A stretch of DNA of 64,000 nt from Stomorhina lunata (Eukaryota; Arthropoda; Insecta; Diptera; Rhiniidae), in contig OW121741.1 in NCBI GenBank assembly GCA_933228675.1, forward strand, positions 57,004,134 to 57,068,133, given 5' to 3'. The position numbers and the translations under genes are program-made. Below, piece by piece: positions 10,005 through 21,200 of the stretch; position 1 is the first letter of the stretch, and each line of letters opens with the position of its first letter. The notes beneath the pieces are model-generated. The model saw only the letters and a program-made list of their open reading frames with translations. It did not search any database and was not told where the DNA came from.

Positions 10005-11190
10005 TTATAGTGTGATATACCAAACTAAGCCTAGTTAGGTCCTCTATCACCCCCATATTGCCAAGCGCAATTAGGCCCTCTATCACTCCCATATAGCCAA
10101 AGTAATATACAACGCCATTTTTCTGAGCTAAGGCCCGGAAAGTAAATTGAGTGAAATTTGACTAATTCAAAACTTTTTTTTAACAACTTTGTTCTACCAA
10201 AAACGGTGTGAGGTATAGTGTGATATATGAAACTAAGCCTAGTTAGGTCCTCTATCACTCCCATACAGCCAAAGTAATATACAACGCCATTTTTCGGAGC
10301 TAGTAAATTGAGTGAAATTTAACTATTTCAAAACTTTTCTTAACAACTTTGTTCTACCAAAAACGGTGTGAGGTATAGTGTGATATACCAAACTAAGCCT
10401 AGTTAGGTCCTCTATCACCCCCATATAGCCAAGGTAATATAAAACGCCATTTTTCGGAGCTAGGGCCCGGAAAGTAAATTGAGTGAAATTTGACTATTTC
10501 AAAACTTTTTTTAACAACTTTGTTCTACCAAAAACGGTGTAGGGTACAGTGTTATATATGAAACGAAGCCCAATTAGGTCTTCTATCACTCCCATGTAGC
10601 CAAAGTAATATACAATGCCATTTTTCGGAGCTAAGGCCCGGAAAGTAAATTGAGTGAAATTTGACTAATTCAAAACTTTTTTTAACAACTTTGTTCTACC
10701 AAAAACGGTGTGAGGTATAGTGTAGTATACCAAACTAAGCCTAGTTAGGTCCTCTATCACCACCATATAGCCAAGGTAATATACAACGCCATTTTTTTGA
10801 GCTAGGGCCCGGAAAGTAAATTGAGTGAAATTTAACTATTTCAAAACTTTTTTTAACAACTTTGTTCTACCAAAAACAGTGTGAGGTATAGTGTGATATA
10901 CCAAACTAAGCCTAGTTAGGTCCTCTATCACTCCCATATAGCCAAAGTAATATACAACGCCATTCTTCGTAGCTAGGGCCCGGAAAGTAAATTAAGTGAA
11001 ATTTGACTATTTCAAAACATTTTTTAACAACTTTGTTCTACCAAAAACGGTGTGAGGTATAGTGTGATATACCAAACTAAGCCTATACCAAACTAAGCCA
11101 TATAGCCAAAGTAATATTCAATGCCATTTTTCGTAGCTAGGGCCCGGAAAGTAAAGTGAGGTATAGTGTGACAAACCAAACTGAGCCCAA
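10005..11190. repeat. Satellite A: ~170-bp tandem repeat, about seven units
   Basis: Units start with GTGTGATATACCAAACTAAG and pass through CTCTATCACTCCCATATAGC, AATATACAACGCCATTTTTC, GGGCCCGGAAAGTAAATTGA and CTACCAAAAACGGTGTGAGG. Starts fall at about 10010, 10218, 10379, 10549, 10723, 10895 and 11065, so the usual period is 161-174 bp. The first unit has an internal duplication of the CCTCTATCAC block, and the last ones are shortened by deletions near 11080-11170. The minus-strand frame at 10031-10264 is a product of the repeat. Confidence 0.92.
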
Positions 11191-11257
11191 TTAGGCTCTT
11201 TATTATTTTATTTTAACTTAGTTTTTATTTGTTTATTAATTTATATACTTATTCATA

Positions 11258-11842
11258 TATGTACATTAGGGTGGTTTTAAAAAATTCTTTTTGGCGGCAC
11301 CCCACTAAAATGTTTCATTTTGTTAGATTTTAGGATTGCCAAAGTTTGAACACAATTGGAATATGTTAACCCGTGCCACTGGGGCTTCAAAGTTTTGAAA
11401 ATATCAATTTTTCGTAAGTTTTGCCAATTTGGCAAATATATTTATTGTACTTGATTTTTAAAATACATACATACATAATTGTTTTCATTCCAAAAATTGA
11501 TAATATAGGAAGAAAAATTAGTTTTTTCACGAAAGGTTCCATCTTTGCTCTAAGGGGTACCTATTCATGTTTTTAGGGACATTGTCTTGATTATCTCAAA
11601 TTCAGTAATTCTTACGTATTTTTTATTGCACATAAAATATTATAAACAGAATCGTCTTTAATTTGATGTATGACACGGGCAAATATATTAAACCGTTCTA
11701 GACTTTCAGGCCCCAGTGGCACGTGTTAACATCTTTTAATCGTACACAAACTTTGGCAATCCTAAAATCTGACAAAAATAAACATTTTAGAAAATTCTGA
11801 CTTTTTTTACCATATGAGATAAAACCACCCTAATGTACATAA
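11258..11842. mobile_element. MITE with long inverted ends (TACATTAGGGTGGTTTTA)
   Basis: The ends are TATGTACATTAGGGTGGTTT and its reverse complement (22-bp match). Looser inverted similarity continues inward for about 140 bp, including GATTTTAGGATTGCCAAAGT and GTGCCACTGGGGC on the left and their complements on the right. It is about 585 bp long with no coding capacity. A TA TSD fits if the repeat starts at CATTAGGG, which would suggest a Tc1/mariner-related MITE. It lies about 560 bp upstream of trunk. Confidence 0.85.
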
Positions 11843-12240
11843 TAAAAAGCCTTCAATGGCCAAAATTTTAAAACACAACATAAACTAAAATATTATAATT
11901 ATATTATACAAAATAACTTAAATTACAAATACAAATTAATATTCTTGTCATTATTAATATATTAATTTTTTATTTGTTAAATTTGGTTTTATTTAATTTT
12001 ATGTTCATGTTGTTGTTGTAAAAGTTTTATATCTTTTCTTTAAAACTCATTGTTGCCACATTAGAAAATGTACTAAAATGAGTAAAATTGTTCTAAAATT
12101 CTAAAAGAAAGAGAGGGGGTGGGTTTTTATTTGATTCGCTCAGAGAAATTAAAATCCAACACAAATATTTGTATCGCTTTGAGTGAAAGAGAGAAAAAAC
12201 AAAAAAGTTTTATATCTCCGTTTTATATTTTCATGTGGGG
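11843..12240. other. Upstream region of trunk, no gene seen
   Basis: AT-rich DNA between the MITE and the paired repeats upstream of trunk. It contains a purine-rich run (AAAAGAAAGAGAGGGGGTGG) and a second AGTGAAAGAGAGAAAA run. The open frame at 12119-12358 begins with GTG, not ATG, and I do not accept it as a gene. Promoter elements of trunk may lie here, but no firm TATA or initiator could be assigned. Confidence 0.4.
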
Positions 12241-12341
12241 CACCTACGTGTGTAAACGTACTGTGATTTTTTTTACTTGCATGTCAGAAGAATACGTATA
12301 CACAACTTGTAACAAGTCACCTACGTGTGTAAACGTACTGT
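12241..12341 (+). promoter_or_regulatory. Perfect 24-bp direct repeat pair upstream of trunk
   Basis: Positions 12241-12264 and 12318-12341 are identical over 24 bp (CACCTACGTGTGTAAACGTA plus CTGT) and start 77 bp apart. They end 66 bp before the trunk start codon. The word contains ACGTG, the core of bHLH-PAS-type sites, and TAAACGTA. A role in controlling trunk is inference from position and perfect conservation. A simple local duplication is the alternative. Confidence 0.5.
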
Positions 12342-12406
12342 TAGATCTAGCAGATTAGTTGTACAGTTGGAAACGCCTTTTAAACATCATATATCCTAAG
12401 GATTCA

Positions 12407-13063
12407 ATGAACATATTGTGTTTTTACCTAATTATCAATTTTTTAATTATTACAAATTCTGAAGAATTTTGTAAACAGTTATCAACGAAATCTCTTGCAA
12501 AAATTCACGGACAGGCTTTTAATCCACGTTATATGAGTATCGATCCTCCTAATTCCAATCAAGATGCGGTAAACAAACGGGCATCTTACGAAATTCCGTT
12601 CTATTCCGACAATGACGTAGTATCTGTTGGGAATTTTCCAGCGTGGGAAACAGATCACAAAAACTTTTATGAAGAAAAGAAAGAATCCACTTTTAAAGAG
12701 AAGAGTTTACACATTAGAAATATCTTTAATGTTCGAACATCTGTAAAATCGGACGTTTTGAAAACACGGCCGTGGGAGTGCACATCAAAGCTTGCGTGGA
12801 AAGATTTAGGCTTACAATATTTTCCCAGATATATTCGTTCAGTGGAATGTATTTCAAAAAAATGCTGGTATGGACACTTCAGTTGCAAACCGAAGTCGTT
12901 TACTATAAAAATATTAAGAAGAAAAAATGGCTCATGTATACGTATAAGTGACAAATTACTAACGGTCACGTCGGAAGATTTTGATTCAAAATATACAGAA
13001 TTGTGGGTGTGGGAAGAAATTTCAATAAATTTTTGTTGCGATTGTGTAATGTTATATTTATAA
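12407..13063 (+). CDS. trk: Trunk: secreted cystine-knot ligand of the Torso receptor
   Basis: Trunk is the extracellular ligand that activates the receptor tyrosine kinase Torso at the embryo poles (established in Drosophila). The frame is 218 codons with no intron. The ATG at 12407 is the first in-frame ATG after a stop at 12356-12358 and begins a signal peptide ([18 protein letters not shown]). Residues 57-58 (KR) are a possible processing site. The C-terminal domain starts near residue 120 with [11 protein letters not shown], then [32 protein letters not shown] and [14 protein letters not shown]. Its eight cysteines are at 125, 148, 153, 160, 177, 210, 211 and 213, the spacing of a Trunk-type cystine knot. 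The length is close to the Drosophila protein. PTTH, the related Torso ligand, is the main alternative, but [15 protein letters not shown] favours Trunk. It is intact and flanked by two MITEs. Confidence 0.9.
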   Translation: MNILCFYLIINFLIITNSEEFCKQLSTKSLAKIHGQAFNPRYMSIDPPNSNQDAVNKRASYEIPFYSDNDVVSVGNFPAWETDHKNFYEEKKESTFKEKSLHIRNIFNVRTSVKSDVLKTRPWECTSKLAWKDLGLQYFPRYIRSVECISKKCWYGHFSCKPKSFTIKILRRKNGSCIRISDKLLTVTSEDFDSKYTELWVWEEISINFCCDCVMLYL

Positions 13064-13346
13064 TTTCATCACTATATAGTAAAAAACCAGGGATACGACG
13101 GTCATAGTGGCCTTTCCAACAGTTGATTAATGGATTGTTTTTTTTTAATTGGAAATTTTATTAGTACCCAACAAATTTACTCGGCAATCAATTCCTAGAA
13201 TGATATCATTTTAAACCAAGGGTGCCCACGCCCTATGCGCTTGGTACTCATTTGTTTCTGTAATGCTTTTAGCTATAGGCTGTGTGTTTCAATACTCGTG
13301 TACACCACGCAGCACTAGCAATACGAAATACATAAACAACTTTATC
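13064..13346. other. Downstream region of trunk, no gene seen
   Basis: This is the probable 3' UTR and spacer. I see no AATAAA in the first 250 bases after the stop codon; the AATAAA near 13025 lies within the coding sequence. No repeats are recognised. Confidence 0.4.
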
Positions 13347-13661
13347 TTATATTTTTTTGTTCTTTCGTATGGTGTTGCGACCACAAATTAGGCAAATTTG
13401 TTTGTGGTTGCGACAGTGATCATCAATGTAGATTTTGTTGTTGTTTAGTTTTTTTTGCGTATACCAACAAACCAAAACTGTTGACAAATAATTTGTAGGT
13501 AGCTTGCTAAAAGTTATTTCTAAATCGTTTTGGCTTGTTGGGATTATCTCGTATTTTCTTTTTTCATTGTATGTATTAGTTTTTACAACAAAAAATCGTG
13601 AATACCCAGTAAGAACAGTGTCAAACGTTTGAAATATGATGATTTTTAAATTTGATATCAA
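13347..13661 (-). other. Uncharacterised open frame interrupted by a MITE
   Basis: On the minus strand, codons from about 13602 down to 13347 read RFFVVKTNTYNEKRKYEI and onward to HCRNHKQICLICGRNTIRK. The apparent Met start lies in the MITE at 13603-14429. Reading across the MITE in the same frame, the flank at about 14430-14530 is also open (LCPKTGHKYKTLVPKSS and WRSKHQCIKRKANCYS). Before insertion there would have been about 119 stop-free codons with eight cysteines and many basic residues. No family is recognised. It could be an exon of a gene antisense to trunk, a transposon relic or chance. Confidence 0.3.
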
Positions 13662-14429
13662 GCGTTTTTTTCAAAATTTTTTCAAACCTAAACAGATGTT
13701 TGAGATTTACATTCATTTTCAAATGAGGGTTCATTTGAGTATAAACGTTTGAAAAATGATAGTTTCTCAAATTGAGAATAAAGGTTATTCTCAAATCATT
13801 ATCAAACCCTAAGATGATTTGAGAATAATTTGAAAAATGGTGTTATATAAATTTGATATCAAACCTTATTTCAAATTTTTTTCAAACATTAAAAAAATAA
13901 TTTATGTTAAAAAAATTAATGTTTAAGATATTTTAATGGAATGGCATTGCATTTCAAAGAAATTCGTTATTTCATTCGGATTTTTTGAAATTGATCCATA
14001 TTTGACCATAAAACCTTGCTCAAGATTAAAAATTCAATAATATTGCTATGCATAAGTAAATTTTCTTTGTTTCTTAAAATTTTTCTTACCTAACAATAAA
14101 AAAAATATATTTTAAGCAAAAGAATTCAAATACGATGCACCGTTCTCAAAAACAAAATAAGCAAACTCAAAAATATCAAAAATACAACGCCATTTTATTT
14201 ATGTTCCACATGTAGATGATATCCACATTTGAAAAACCTTTGAGAATGAGGTTTGATAATGATTTGAGAATAAAGGCATTTCTCAATTTGAGAATAAAGT
14301 CCCCTTTTTGTTGAGAACGCTATTATTCTTAAATCAGTATCAAATCAGTATCAAACCTTTGACCTTTGAAAAAACATTTATTTTCAAATCATCCTCAATT
14401 TGAGAATAAACCTTTTTTCTTACTGGGTA
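13603..14429. mobile_element. MITE with CCCAGTAAGAA ends and TA target duplication
   Basis: The left end is TA-CCCAGTAAGAA and the right end TTTCTTACTGGG-TA. The interior is built of many short words in both orientations (GTTTGAAAAATGAT, ATTTGAGAATAA, TCAAATCATTATCAAACC) with no coding potential. It is about 820 bp long. The joined flanks restore a single TA and a continuous open frame. Confidence 0.75.
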
Positions 14430-15160
14430 ACAATTTGCTTTTCTTTTAATGCATTGGTGTTTGCTCCTCCATAAGGAGCTTTTGGGCACCAGTGTTTTAT
14501 ACTTATGGCCTGTTTTTGGACATAATTGGTTTCAATGCAAAACGTTCGTCATATGAGTAGAAAAATTGCTTGCAGTTGATTGAGTAAAAAACGAAAGAAA
14601 GCTTCTACAAATATCTCACAAACAGTCAAAAACATGCTATCAGAAAAAAAAACAATCGTCTACAATTTTATTTTCTAACTTTAATTTTTTACTGTGAAGA
14701 TGTGAATATTTCTTTTGAAAGCCTATTTCTTTGAAATAAATTGGTACAAAAAGCTTCTAAAAACGTACATACTTATCACCTAATTCATAAACGAAGAATA
14801 TTGCTATGACAAACTTATAATTCAAATTATCCATACAAAATTCCTACTATAAGACTGATAATTTTATAATTCGTTTATAAATTAGGGGGTTAGATTAAAG
14901 GGTGAGAAGTTAAGTTCGTAAAGTTAAATACGTCCCACAAATATTTTAGCAACATTACAGAACACTGTTAAATAGTTGTGTTTGAAAATATTTGATTTTT
15001 TTGTAGAAAAAAAAAAAAACAAAAAAATTTGATTATTTAAGGAAAAACAATATGAAATTATCATTTTCTATCAAATAAATTTTATTAAAAACTTGTATTT
15101 AGAGCTACTTGCAATTATATAGGGCGCATATTTATTGCACCAAAAGCCAATTTCGATACA
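14430..15160. other. AT-rich spacer without a gene
   Basis: Apart from a small hairpin repeat at 14779-14886 and poly-A runs near 15008, nothing is recognised in this stretch. Confidence 0.5.
14779..14886. repeat. Small inverted-repeat element (~108 bp)
   Basis: CCTAATTCATAAACGAA at 14779-14795 faces TTCGTTTATAAATTAGG at 14870-14886, an inverted pair with one mismatch. It is compatible with a tiny MITE. Confidence 0.5.
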
Positions 15161-15164
15161 GCGT

Positions 15165-15508
15165 TGGAGAGCTCTTAGGGAGTAGATTCTAGAACCGAAG
15201 ACCTACTACTCAATTCTCTCTTAGGAGTTAAGTTATGCCGAAGTAAAAACATAAAAATATTGCAAATGTTCGGCACAAAAATGGGGCAGACTTGAATGGG
15301 GTTGCGATATACCGGATAAAAGCCCTAAGGGAGTAAATTCCAAAACTATATTCAGTATATGTAGTTGTTTCTCAAGAAAAATTTCACAGAGGGTGGACAA
15401 CACTTTGAAGCTCTGTAGAGACCATTTCAGAAAGACCTGAAACTGGTTGTGACATATCGGATAAAAGGTCTAGGGAAGTAGATTTCAAAACTATATTCAG
15501 TATATCCA
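15165..15508 (-). repeat. Satellite B, left part (~172-bp units)
   Basis: Roughly two degenerate units carry GGGAGTAGATT, CAAAACTATATTCAGTATAT, TTGAAGCTCTGTAGAGACCA and AGACCTGAA. The same unit forms the array at 27050-29010. The LOA-like LINE therefore split one array, and its insertion point lies in the TTCAGTATATCCAGTT word. Confidence 0.85.
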
Positions 15509-15813
15509 GTTAGGTTAGGTAATAAAGGAGGTGTCAACGACACCTTCACTCGGAGACCCCAGGGGTCCATTGTGATCCTTTACTAGAGAAGAAGAAAAGA
15601 AAGGAAGAAGATAGAAGAGATAGAAGAAAGTTGTAGAGAAGACTACCCTATCTAGGCCAGTTCAGACCCGTTATGAACCCTACAATATCAATCAACCTAC
15701 ACTGTTGTAGATCCTGTAGGTCAGCAAGGAATCCGCTGCCTAAAAGATTGAGTCTTAGGTTTTGCAGCCTTGGACAGTGACAGAGAATGTGTTCTACCGA
15801 CTCGGACGAATCC

Positions 15814-16688
15814 TCATCTAGACATAATCTGCAGAGGTCTATGTAGCCTCGAGTTTAAGGCCCACTGTCCCGTAAGGAACCCTATACATCTTCTTAAGCT
15901 TGACCTATTTAGACCTAATAGAAGCTTAGTACCATTACTGTACAGTTTAGGCCATATAGCTCTAGATGTCCTACACGTAAAAATGTTACCAAACAGCCTT
16001 GTGGTTTCCTGGCTAATCCAGGACTTAATGCCTAGATAAAAGTGACAGATAGGCGGAGCCAAATCCGACACTCTTTGGCTTAAGTCTAGGCTTGAGCCGT
16101 GACTGGCAACTTCGTCCACAACTTCGTTGCCAACGATGTCGCAATGACCGGGAACCCAGCACAATCTAGCTCACAAAGAGCTATTCTACATTTCCTGACT
16201 AATTTGTAGGTAACCCTTTAACCCCGCAACGCCTTGAGCGCGGCCTGGCTATCGACATAAATTGTCACCTCACTGTTAACGGCTATAAGACCCTGAATGA
16301 GCTCTGTAGCCTTTCAGATGGCAAAAATCTCTGCCTGGAAGACACTGCACTCATCCGCGAGTCTAAAGGATTTCCTAATATTTTGATCCCACAGGAAAAC
16401 TCCAGAACCAGTCCCGCAATCCATTTTAGATCCATCCTTGACTAAATAGTCAGATCGTGGTAGACCTGACTCCAAGCCCAAGGAGCCTGTTAAGCTCAGG
16501 ATACTGGAGTGTCCTACATGCCTATACCTAAGCATACCCGATTCGTACAGCCTTACTAGACTTCTCATAGCCATCCCCTTTATGAAGATGTCAAGGGGGT
16601 ATAATGACAGCATGATATCTAGGGCTGCCTGAGGTGTGCTTTTAAGGGCACTGGTTATACCAATACTGGCACAACGTTGTACCTTGTT
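15814..16688 (-). pseudogene. LOA-like LINE ORF2, RT C-terminus and RNase H, broken
   Basis: The frame resumes directly after the gypsy element with VQRCASIGIT and continues through ALDIMLSLYPLDIFIKGMA and an RNase H start (SVFQAEIFAI). A TGA at 16314 and a later TAA in the frame after YVDSQAALKAL interrupt it. After a frame change near 16175 it continues with CWVPGHCDIVGNEVVDEVAS, the RNase H C-terminal block. The fit across the gypsy insertion is exact once one copy of the 6-bp duplication is removed. Confidence 0.8.
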
Positions 16689-16895
16689 ATGGTAACTTTT
16701 CAACAAATTCGAAATGGTAACACTGAAATTGGTACCAACTACCTAGACAAGTTATCTACTTTTTAACATCACTGTTGTAATAAAACACGTTTGTAAAAGT
16801 TGTAAGGTTAGATCACTTTTATTAATTCCTTTTTTTCTCTCCTTAATGTAAGACTGATAATAATTAATAAAATTGAATTCCATATTGAAATCAAA

Positions 16896-18159
16896 GGAAC
16901 AAATGCAGTTTATTCAAGTCGGTCTAAAAAAAAAAAAAAAATTTAGGGGGTAGAATGGGTGATTTTGAGCAAAAAAAGTAAAATAAAAAAATTGTGGGCG
17001 AGGCCGAGTTATGAACCTGTAAAGTTTTCAAGATTTAAGTTATATTTAAATGTTTTCAACGTATGTGGCTGGTCTAAAAAAAAATAAGAAGGTAGAATTG
17101 ATGATTTTGAACAAAAAATTTTAAATGAAAAATTTGGTTACAAGCCCTAGTTTCCGAGTTATGGACCTCCAAAATTGTATATATAAAAAGTTGGTAATAT
17201 GGTAACACTGTTTGCACTTGTTGCATTTTTGTGCAATATGGCAATATGTATCGCGCGATTTTTTGAAAATAATTTTTAATTTTGGGTAAAATGTGTAAAG
17301 TTGGAATTAAATCAAGCGCCGCAGGCGAAAAATTATTTTAAAAAATCGCGCGATTTTTTGAAAATAATTTTTAATTTTGGGTAAAATGTGGAAAGTTGGA
17401 ATTAAATCAAGCGCCGCAGGCGAAAAATTATTTTCAAAAAATCGCGCGATTTTTTGAAAATAATTTTTAATTTTGGATAAAACGTGGAAAGTTGGAATTA
17501 AATCAAGCGCCGCAGGCGAAAAATTATTTTCAAAAAATCGCGCGATTTTTTGAAAATAATTTTTAATTTTGGGTGAAATGTGGTAAGTTTGAATTAAATC
17601 AAGCGCCGCAGGCGAAAAATTATTTTCAAAAAATCGCGCGATTTTTTGAAAATAATTTTTAATTTTTTGAAAATAATTTTTAATTTTTTGTGTAAAATAA
17701 GTCTTCCATCACATACATAAGTGTGCAGATATGGCATGGAATTTTTTTAAATAAACCAATCAAAATGGAGTCACAAAACAGTGTTACCATATTTCAGAAA
17801 TATTACTATATTGCAATAAAATGATTGAAAATCATAATATAGGGTTGCCATCTTGCTTTTTAAGACACAAAATTACTATATAATAAAAATATTTTTGATT
17901 TGAATTTTGTTGGGATCAAATTTTGATGCTATCAAAAAGACATTTTTATTACCTTTCCAATGACACTAAGATCATTGAAATCAGTCAAGAAATGTCGGCA
18001 AAAAAACGCATTTTATGTTCAAACTTTCGAGGCCTATATCTCGGAAACCAGGTCACACCGACCAAAATTTTTTTTATTCTTCGATTCGCAATAATAAGTT
18101 CTATTAGCCCTAGGAGTTTGGGCTCAATATCTGCGACTTGAATAAACTACATTTAAGCC
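16896..18159. mobile_element. TIR element with 8-bp TSD, built of internal tandem repeats
   Basis: It is flanked by AAATCAAA at 16888-16895 and 18160-18167. The ends are inverted repeats of about 25 bp: GGAACAAATGCAGTTTATTC against GGCTTAAATGTAGTTTATTC, continuing AAGTC. Inside are two copies of a GGTCTAAAAAAA ... GAGTTATGGACC-type unit (16920-17180) and four units of 96 bp (17251-17660). No transposase is present. 8-bp duplications occur in hAT, P and Merlin families, and a GG start would suit Merlin, but assignment is open. The frame at 17923-18141 is not convincing. Confidence 0.85.
17251..17660. repeat. 96-bp tandem repeat with palindromic TCGCGCGA boundaries
   Basis: TCGCGCGA starts at 17251, 17346, 17442, 17538 and 17634, a period of 95-96 bp. 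Each unit begins TCGCGCGATTTTTTGAAAAT and ends with the reverse complement, so each unit is a potential hairpin. The loop carries GTTGGAATTAAATCAAGCGC and CGCAGGCG. The same module occurs at 920-1090. Confidence 0.92.
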
Positions 18160-18243
18160 AAATCAAATACGCGTGTTTTCTATTGAATATTTATAAAAGA
18201 TATAATAATTTGGCGACGACTTGGTAAAAGTTCAAACATCAAT

Positions 18244-21200
18244 ATGGATACCGCTCAGTTTAAAGCCTTCATGGAAGTTCAACAGAAAATTCTAGAATCG
18301 ATGTCCAACAACTCATCAACAAGTGGCAGTGGTGAAAGAAATTTAAGCATTGGTGCTACTACAGCATTAGTGCCAAATTTTGAGGTTCTTGACACCACAA
18401 GGGAATCGTTTCGGAATTACAAATTGAGATTCGAAAATTATACGCAAATGAAGGGCATACACAACAACAAACAGTATTGCGCAAGTTTACTTTTGAACTC
18501 AATTGGGTCAAAGAGTTTTGGTATTGTTACAGCTTTAGCGGCACCGAAAAACCCAAACGATCTCACATATGAAGACTTAATACAGCTTCTCCAGCAACAT
18601 TTATCTCCTCAACAAAACGTTTTAGTTGCCCAGCATCAATTCCTGTCGAAATACCAGGAAAACATTTCTATTGCAGAATACGTAGCAAAACTGAGGGAGG
18701 ATATTGGTGACTGTGAATTTTACTGCGAATGTAAGAAATCTGTAGCAGATATTTTCCTTCGGGCGCAATTTATCAGAGGTATTAAAGATAATGCGATACG
18801 TGAGCAACTTTTACAAAACAAATTGTGTGGGTTTTCTGAAATCGTAACGAAAGCTTTAGCACTAGAAGCAGCAAAACATGACTCAAAGCAACTTGCTCAA
18901 AAATCAAATCAGTCGATGTCCGCAGAAATCAACAAAATTTCAGGAGGGAAAAAATTTCAACATAACCGTAAGTCAAATAGAAACAAATCAAAGAAAGAAA
19001 AATTCAATGTCGATTTCAAATCGTTGGGGCTTGATGGTCTTTGTCTAAGATGCGGTAAAAATAACCATTACGCTAAGGATTGTCTTAGTAGTAAACATAA
19101 CCTCAAATGCTCTGAATGTGGTAAAAGTGGACATGTGGTCAAGGTTTGTATTAAAGCTCGTTTGAAGAAAAATAGCTCAAGCCAAGAATCTACTAATCAA
19201 ATTGAAGGAACTCATCACTATGGAATTTTAAACGTTATTGATGTCCATCAAAATACTTCACAAGACTCAGACAAAATTTTTACAACCATTAACATTGAAG
19301 GCAAACCTATTAAATTTGAAGTTGATACGGGTTCGAAATTTACGTTTTTGCCGAGAAACCAGTATTCTAAACTCAACCTAAAAGCTCCTCTTCTTTCAAC
19401 CTCAATGACTTTTAAGTCATACACATCTGATCCGTTTACAGTTGATGGCAAAGTCCAGGTTCAAATACAACATAATGGTTTATCAATTACTGAAGAAATT
19501 TACATTGTCCCTGAGGATTTCACAGCTATCATGGGTCGTGATTGGTGTCGGAAATTAAAAGTCAACATTAATTTAGACGGAATCAACACGGTTAATCATG
19601 TAAGTGATACAGATTCATTCAATTCGATTTTCGAAAAATTTCAAGACATTTTTCAACCGAAAATTGGTTGTGTCAAACAGTATACAGTGTCTCTTAAATT
19701 ACGTAACAACGTTAAACCCATTTTTAATAAACAGCGTGAAATACCATATGCTTTAATCGAAAAAGTAAATCAAGAACTAGACCAGCTAGAAAAAACTGGA
19801 ATAATTTCGAAAACCGAAACCAGTGATTGGGGCTCCCCCTTGGTTGTTATACCAAAGGTAGATGGAGGGGTGCGCTTGTGCGTTGATTATAAGGTAGGTG
19901 TGAACGATCGCATTATAGATGCCCATAGCCCAATACGAAAAATTCAAGATATTTTCAATAGCTTGTGGAATTCAAGATATTTTTGCAAACTTGATCTTTA
20001 TAAAGCTTATCTACATATCCCAGTGGACGAAGAATCAAGTAGAATACAAACGATTGCAACTCACCGGGGCACTTACAAAGTAAATAGACTTTCGTTTGGC
20101 ATCAAAACAGCTCCTTCTGAATTCAATAGAATTCTAAATCAAATTTTACAAGATGTCCCCAAGACCGAAGCATATTTCGATGACATAGTCATACATGGTG
20201 AAACAAAATCAGAATGTACAGAAAATTTATTAAAATGTTTACAACAATTGCAAAATTATGATCTACATTTAAATAAACAAAAATGTAGTTTTTTTCAAGA
20301 AAAAATCGAGTTTTTGGGACACACTATCAAATACAATGAAATTTTAAAATCAGAAAGTAAGACTGCAGCCATAACAGATCTTCCTAGGCCAAAATCGGTT
20401 GACGATGTAAGACGTTTTTTAGGGTTGATTACCTACTATTCGAGGTTTATCCCGAATTGCTCTACAATAACTACACCTTTACGTAACCTTACGAAGAAAG
20501 ATGCAAAATTTTATTGGAATATGCAATGTGAAAAGGCTTTTAAATCTATCAAAGAAGAGATTGTTAGTGATCGCGTTCTTGTTCCCTATGATCCCAAGTA
20601 CCCATTGCAACTAGCTTGTGACGCAAGTCCAACTGGTGTTGCCGGCGTGTTATCGCATGTTGTAGACGGACAGGAACGTCCAATTTCTTTCGCTTCAAGA
20701 TAGCTCACAGATGCTGAGAAGAATTATTCTCAAATAGACCGTGAGGCATTAGCTATTGTTTTTTCAGTAGACCATTTCTACCAATACTTGTTTGGTCAAC
20801 ATTTTACACTCGTGACAGATAATCAACCTCTGGTTCGAATTTTTCATCAAAACGCGAAGATACCACGAATGACTTGTTCACGTTTACAGAGATACGCAGC
20901 TTTCTTGTCGGGATTCGATTATGAAGTTGTTTACAAAAAGGGTGTTGAAAATGTAAATGCTGATTGTTTATCGCGAGCTTCAATAAAAGCACCAAATTTG
21001 ACAGATTCCGCAATTAACGAGGAAGTAAACAAGCTTTGTGAATCATCGATACAACAGATTTCAACACTAAACCTAGATTTCAAAACTCTTCAAGAAGAAA
21101 CGGCAAAAGATCCGCAATTGTCATCATTACTACATAACCTCCAAAACAATCGAGTAGAAGATACGATGCTTACGATCAATAATGGTATACTTTTTAGAGG

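Larger units (their letters stand above)
16689..18207 (+). repeat. 5' LTR of the gypsy element, interrupted
   Basis: Positions 16689-16895 and 18168-18207 together make 247 bp, exactly the length of the 3' LTR. The gap is filled by a TIR element with its 8-bp duplication. The insertion falls about 40 bp before the LTR end and would disturb transcription of this copy. Confidence 0.92.

Noticed and set aside
10031..10264. 77-codon minus-strand frame
   Set aside because: It lies wholly in satellite A units.
12119..12358. 79-codon frame upstream of trunk
   Set aside because: It begins with GTG, has no family features and overlaps the duplicated 24-bp words; a stop separates it from trunk.
17251..17660. 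CRISPR-like array
   Set aside because: Units are contiguous 96-bp tandem repeats without variable spacers, in a eukaryotic genome.
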